Positions 62,051 through 64,000 of a stretch of 64,000 nucleotides of DNA are shown piece after piece. The DNA comes from Chitinophaga pinensis DSM 2588 (GTDB lineage Bacteria; Bacteroidota; Bacteroidia; Chitinophagales; Chitinophagaceae). Positions within the stretch are counted from its first letter, which is position 1. Every line of letters begins with the position of its first letter. The notes under the pieces were generated by a model. The model saw only the letters and a list, made by a program, of their open reading frames with translations, did not search any database and was not told where the DNA came from. The stretch covers positions 7,620,001 to 7,684,000 of the forward strand of contig NC_013132.1 in NCBI RefSeq assembly GCF_000024005.1, read 5' to 3'. Both the position numbers and the translations under genes were made by a program.

Positions 62051-63655
62051 TTAATTCTGCAAAGTCCACTGACCACTCTCAAAATTAGCCGGAACATTAG
62101 TGCATTGCGCCAGACCGCTTTGATTCTCCAGGTTCAGGTAAGTATTCTGCCACTCATTTCTCAAACGGGTATAACCATTGTAACTTTCCAGGGCCCAGTA
62201 ACTGCTGTAAAAGGTATCAGGCACATTAGAACTTTCCACATAGTTATACAGGTGCTCGATGTTCAGGTAATTGCCGGTAGCCGCATTCTTAAAGCGGATA
62301 TGCCCGTTTACCGTTTCCTGTATCCAGCGATACTGATTACCCGTATTGCTGGTATTATATCTTACCTGTCCGTTCTGTTCATACAGGTAAGTGTTCAGCC
62401 ACCTGTTTTTGATCAGTACTCCCGTAGCAGGCGGATTACCCGGATTGTTGCCACCACTGATACTGTTCAATAGGTTCTCGGCATTTCCCACCTGCAAATT
62501 CGCCAGGTAAGAGAATACCTGGTTCAGCTGCTGCTGTATACTGCCATTACCCGAATATTGCTTTCTGTATTGATAGAGACGGTAGATCACCTCCAGTTCA
62601 TGCTGACCATAAGGTACCCCCAGTTTCTGCTGCATAACGGTCAGGAAAGAATAACCAAACTCCTCTGTAGGTTCGATAATAGTACCTTCCCCATAGTCAT
62701 TCCAGGTAGCAAACTGTATGATCTTCACACTGGAAGCCAACGCCTTATCCAGCATGGTAGAGAAGGTAGAAGTGCCATTGTGTGCAATCTGCCAGGTAGG
62801 GCCATCAGCACCGCCTGCCTGATAAAAAGATTTAAACCCAGGATATACCACACCGATAGACAGCGGGAAGCTGGCTGCCTGTGTGTAGTAACGGTCTACT
62901 ACACCCGGATGCTCCTGGTAGATCCAGGGGAATTCTCCACCGGCATTGTTCGCCCCTACTTCATTGGTAAAGCCAAACAACGGAATGATCTTAGGACGCG
63001 GATTAATCCCATTCAGCATGGTATTCCACTCTGAAGGCTGATGAAAGGTGATAGGTCCGAAGTTCAGTACAACAGGCTCATTACTGCTGTTACGCAGGTA
63101 ATTACCCTGATTGAAATAGTTATTCTGCATGTATACGAAATCGCCATTGGCATTCGCAGCCATACCCGGATCCCAGTTTCTGTCTTCGTGTACGATGGAG
63201 AATTGTAAACCGACAGCATTCAGTTTACTGATCAGCGCATTGGAATTAGCCAGATTATCCGGGTAATCATACCGCTGTCTGGTACCCGGCCAGTCAATGA
63301 ATACACCATCTGCACCGGCATACTTCATCAGCAGGAGCTGATATTCGATGATGTCCGGATCAGCGGAAGCATAAGGCCCCGTCTTAGGATAAAAATAAGC
63401 GGCAATCTGTCTTTTACCATTGACGATAATGTCAGGATTCTGGTTGTTCATTTTCCAGTGATAACCCCAGGCGCCTCTGGATGCAGGTGTTTCAAACCAG
63501 GGCATCCAATGAATAAAGATCTTCTTGCTGGTCGTTTTGGTGACTGGTACAACGGCTTTCAGATCAGCTTTCAGACGTGGAGTGACAGGTTCGAGTGACG
63601 ATTTGTTACACGCGAACAACAGAAGGGCACACAAGGCCCATAATAGCGTTCTCAT
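62051..63655 (-). CDS. GH99-like (endo-mannosidase-type) lipoprotein with beta-trefoil module
   Basis: A 534-residue lipoprotein (signal peptide, lipobox LLFAC). Residues about 40-370 match the GH71/GH99-like barrel: KIFIHWMPWFETP, AAYFYPKTGPYASADPDIIEYQ, YAGADGVFIDWPG and IQFATWNDYGEGTIIEPTEE, where WNDYGEG holds the likely catalytic acids. Residues about 410-534 contain three Trp/Tyr-rich repeats (WLNTYLYEQNGQV, YLNIEHLYNYVES, YLNLENQS) of a ricin-like carbohydrate-binding trefoil. Start 63655 is chosen for the lipoprotein signal. Probably surface alpha-mannan or related glycan cleavage. Confidence 0.85.
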   Translation of the reverse strand: MRTLLWALCALLLFACNKSSLEPVTPRLKADLKAVVPVTKTTSKKIFIHWMPWFETPASRGAWGYHWKMNNQNPDIIVNGKRQIAAYFYPKTGPYASADPDIIEYQLLLMKYAGADGVFIDWPGTRQRYDYPDNLANSNALISKLNAVGLQFSIVHEDRNWDPGMAANANGDFVYMQNNYFNQGNYLRNSSNEPVVLNFGPITFHQPSEWNTMLNGINPRPKIIPLFGFTNEVGANNAGGEFPWIYQEHPGVVDRYYTQAASFPLSIGVVYPGFKSFYQAGGADGPTWQIAHNGTSTFSTMLDKALASSVKIIQFATWNDYGEGTIIEPTEEFGYSFLTVMQQKLGVPYGQHELEVIYRLYQYRKQYSGNGSIQQQLNQVFSYLANLQVGNAENLLNSISGGNNPGNPPATGVLIKNRWLNTYLYEQNGQVRYNTSNTGNQYRWIQETVNGHIRFKNAATGNYLNIEHLYNYVESSNVPDTFYSSYWALESYNGYTRLRNEWQNTYLNLENQSGLAQCTNVPANFESGQWTLQN

Positions 63656-63857
63656 TTGAGGGAAATTTGATGAATAAATAAATGGTTCTTTTGAGAATTG
63701 GAATGATATGGCTTTTCCGCGGTGAAAATACTTATCAGGTGTCAACCACGGTGAGAGTATATGAAAAATATAGAAGAAAAAAGAAGGACGGAAGTCTGAA
63801 AATATTAATAATCAAAACATTAAAAGCAAAACCCTCTTCACAAAATATAGGCTCAAT

Positions 63858-63941
63858 CAATTAGGAATCAGGAATTACGAATGGGGAATTAAGCCGTTTG
63901 ATTGTGCTTATTCCTAATTTGTAATTCCTGATTCCTGATTG
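63858..63941. repeat. 84-bp imperfect inverted repeat of AATTAGGAATT type
   Basis: Left arm 63858-63894 (CAATTAGGAATCAGGAATTAC...) and right arm 63906-63941 pair with few mismatches around an 11-nt loop. Such GGAATTA-type repeats recur between genes in Chitinophaga-like genomes. The last 58 bases hold nothing I can assign; a minus-strand frame ending at 63959 is too short to judge. Confidence 0.8.
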
Positions 63942-64000
63942 CAATAAACTAATGTCTTTTACGTTTCAGGAAAGCCGCTTACAAAAACCTCAACGAACTG

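Noticed and set aside
1..64000. polysaccharide utilisation locus
   Set aside because: Five carbohydrate-active enzymes occur but they are scattered, and no SusC/SusD pair or linked sensor is present.
63952..64000. start of a plus-strand gene (MSFTFQES...) or end of a minus-strand gene (...FVSGFPET)
   Set aside because: At most 16 codons are visible in either direction; neither can be supported.

Overview
This 64 kb window looks like chromosome from a free-living, glycan-degrading Bacteroidota, most likely a Chitinophagaceae member close to Chitinophaga. The reasons are Bacteroidota-type promoters (TAnnTTTG at the -7 position) with few Shine-Dalgarno sequences, many lipoproteins and signal peptides, a type IX secretion sorting-domain remnant, a SMUG2-type DNA glycosylase, LytS/LytTR two-component pairs, and glycoside hydrolases of the GH43, GH78 and GH99-like kinds. 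I see no rRNA, tRNA, insertion sequence, CRISPR array or prophage. All functional calls come from reading motifs by eye; no database search was possible.

Layout. Positions 1-6078 carry sugar-related secreted enzymes (GH43, SMP-30-like lactonase, GH78 rhamnosidase) and small conserved genes. Positions 6082-8847 are a zone of decay: a nucleotide cyclase remnant faces an FtsX-type permease broken by a frameshift and a nonsense codon. Positions 8980-16600 hold QueD, a DoxX/SRPBCC operon behind a duplicated operator, an orphan molybdopterin hydroxylase subunit and an esterase. Positions 16793-24035 hold a 44-residue peptide resembling a lanthipeptide precursor, a 70-bp perfect palindrome, a SMUG2/SEC-C pair, a structured repeat element and a second GH43. 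Positions 24075-29334 contain an SDR remnant, an AraC regulator, an amine oxidase-like flavoprotein, a broken M48 protease gene and an exported methionine-sulfoxide repair operon (thioredoxin, MsrA, MsrB). A second copy of the structured element lies at 29561-29717, before a MocR regulator.

Positions 32537-35567 form a cobalamin locus: a B12 riboswitch, three tandem hairpin repeats, a BtuG-like beta-propeller lipoprotein and a PKD-domain lipoprotein, but no BtuB or BtuCDF. A second, unrelated three-unit repeat array (35746-36003) precedes an outer-membrane protein and a DUF3095 cyclase-like protein, followed by a LytS/LytTR/AraC signalling block.

The most unusual region is the tightly coupled minus-strand operon at 42224-45341. 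It encodes a protein with a degenerate HNH nuclease-like domain, a 225-residue protein whose pattern resembles gasdermin-type pore formers, and a protein with an HExxH...ExxAD zinc-peptidase signature. By analogy with bacterial gasdermin-protease operons it is a candidate defence or cell-suicide system with a metalloprotease activator. The assignment is an inference and needs structure-based testing.

Positions 46185-48921 are a TPR-histidine kinase/LytTR pair. Positions 49283-55648 are a six-gene branched-chain-amino-acid/urea-type ABC transporter operon with a permease-ATPase fusion, a membrane protein and a cupin. The rest holds an MBL-fold hydrolase, small conserved genes, a Gfo/Idh/MocA oxidoreductase, an intact FtsX permease and a GH99-like lipoprotein.
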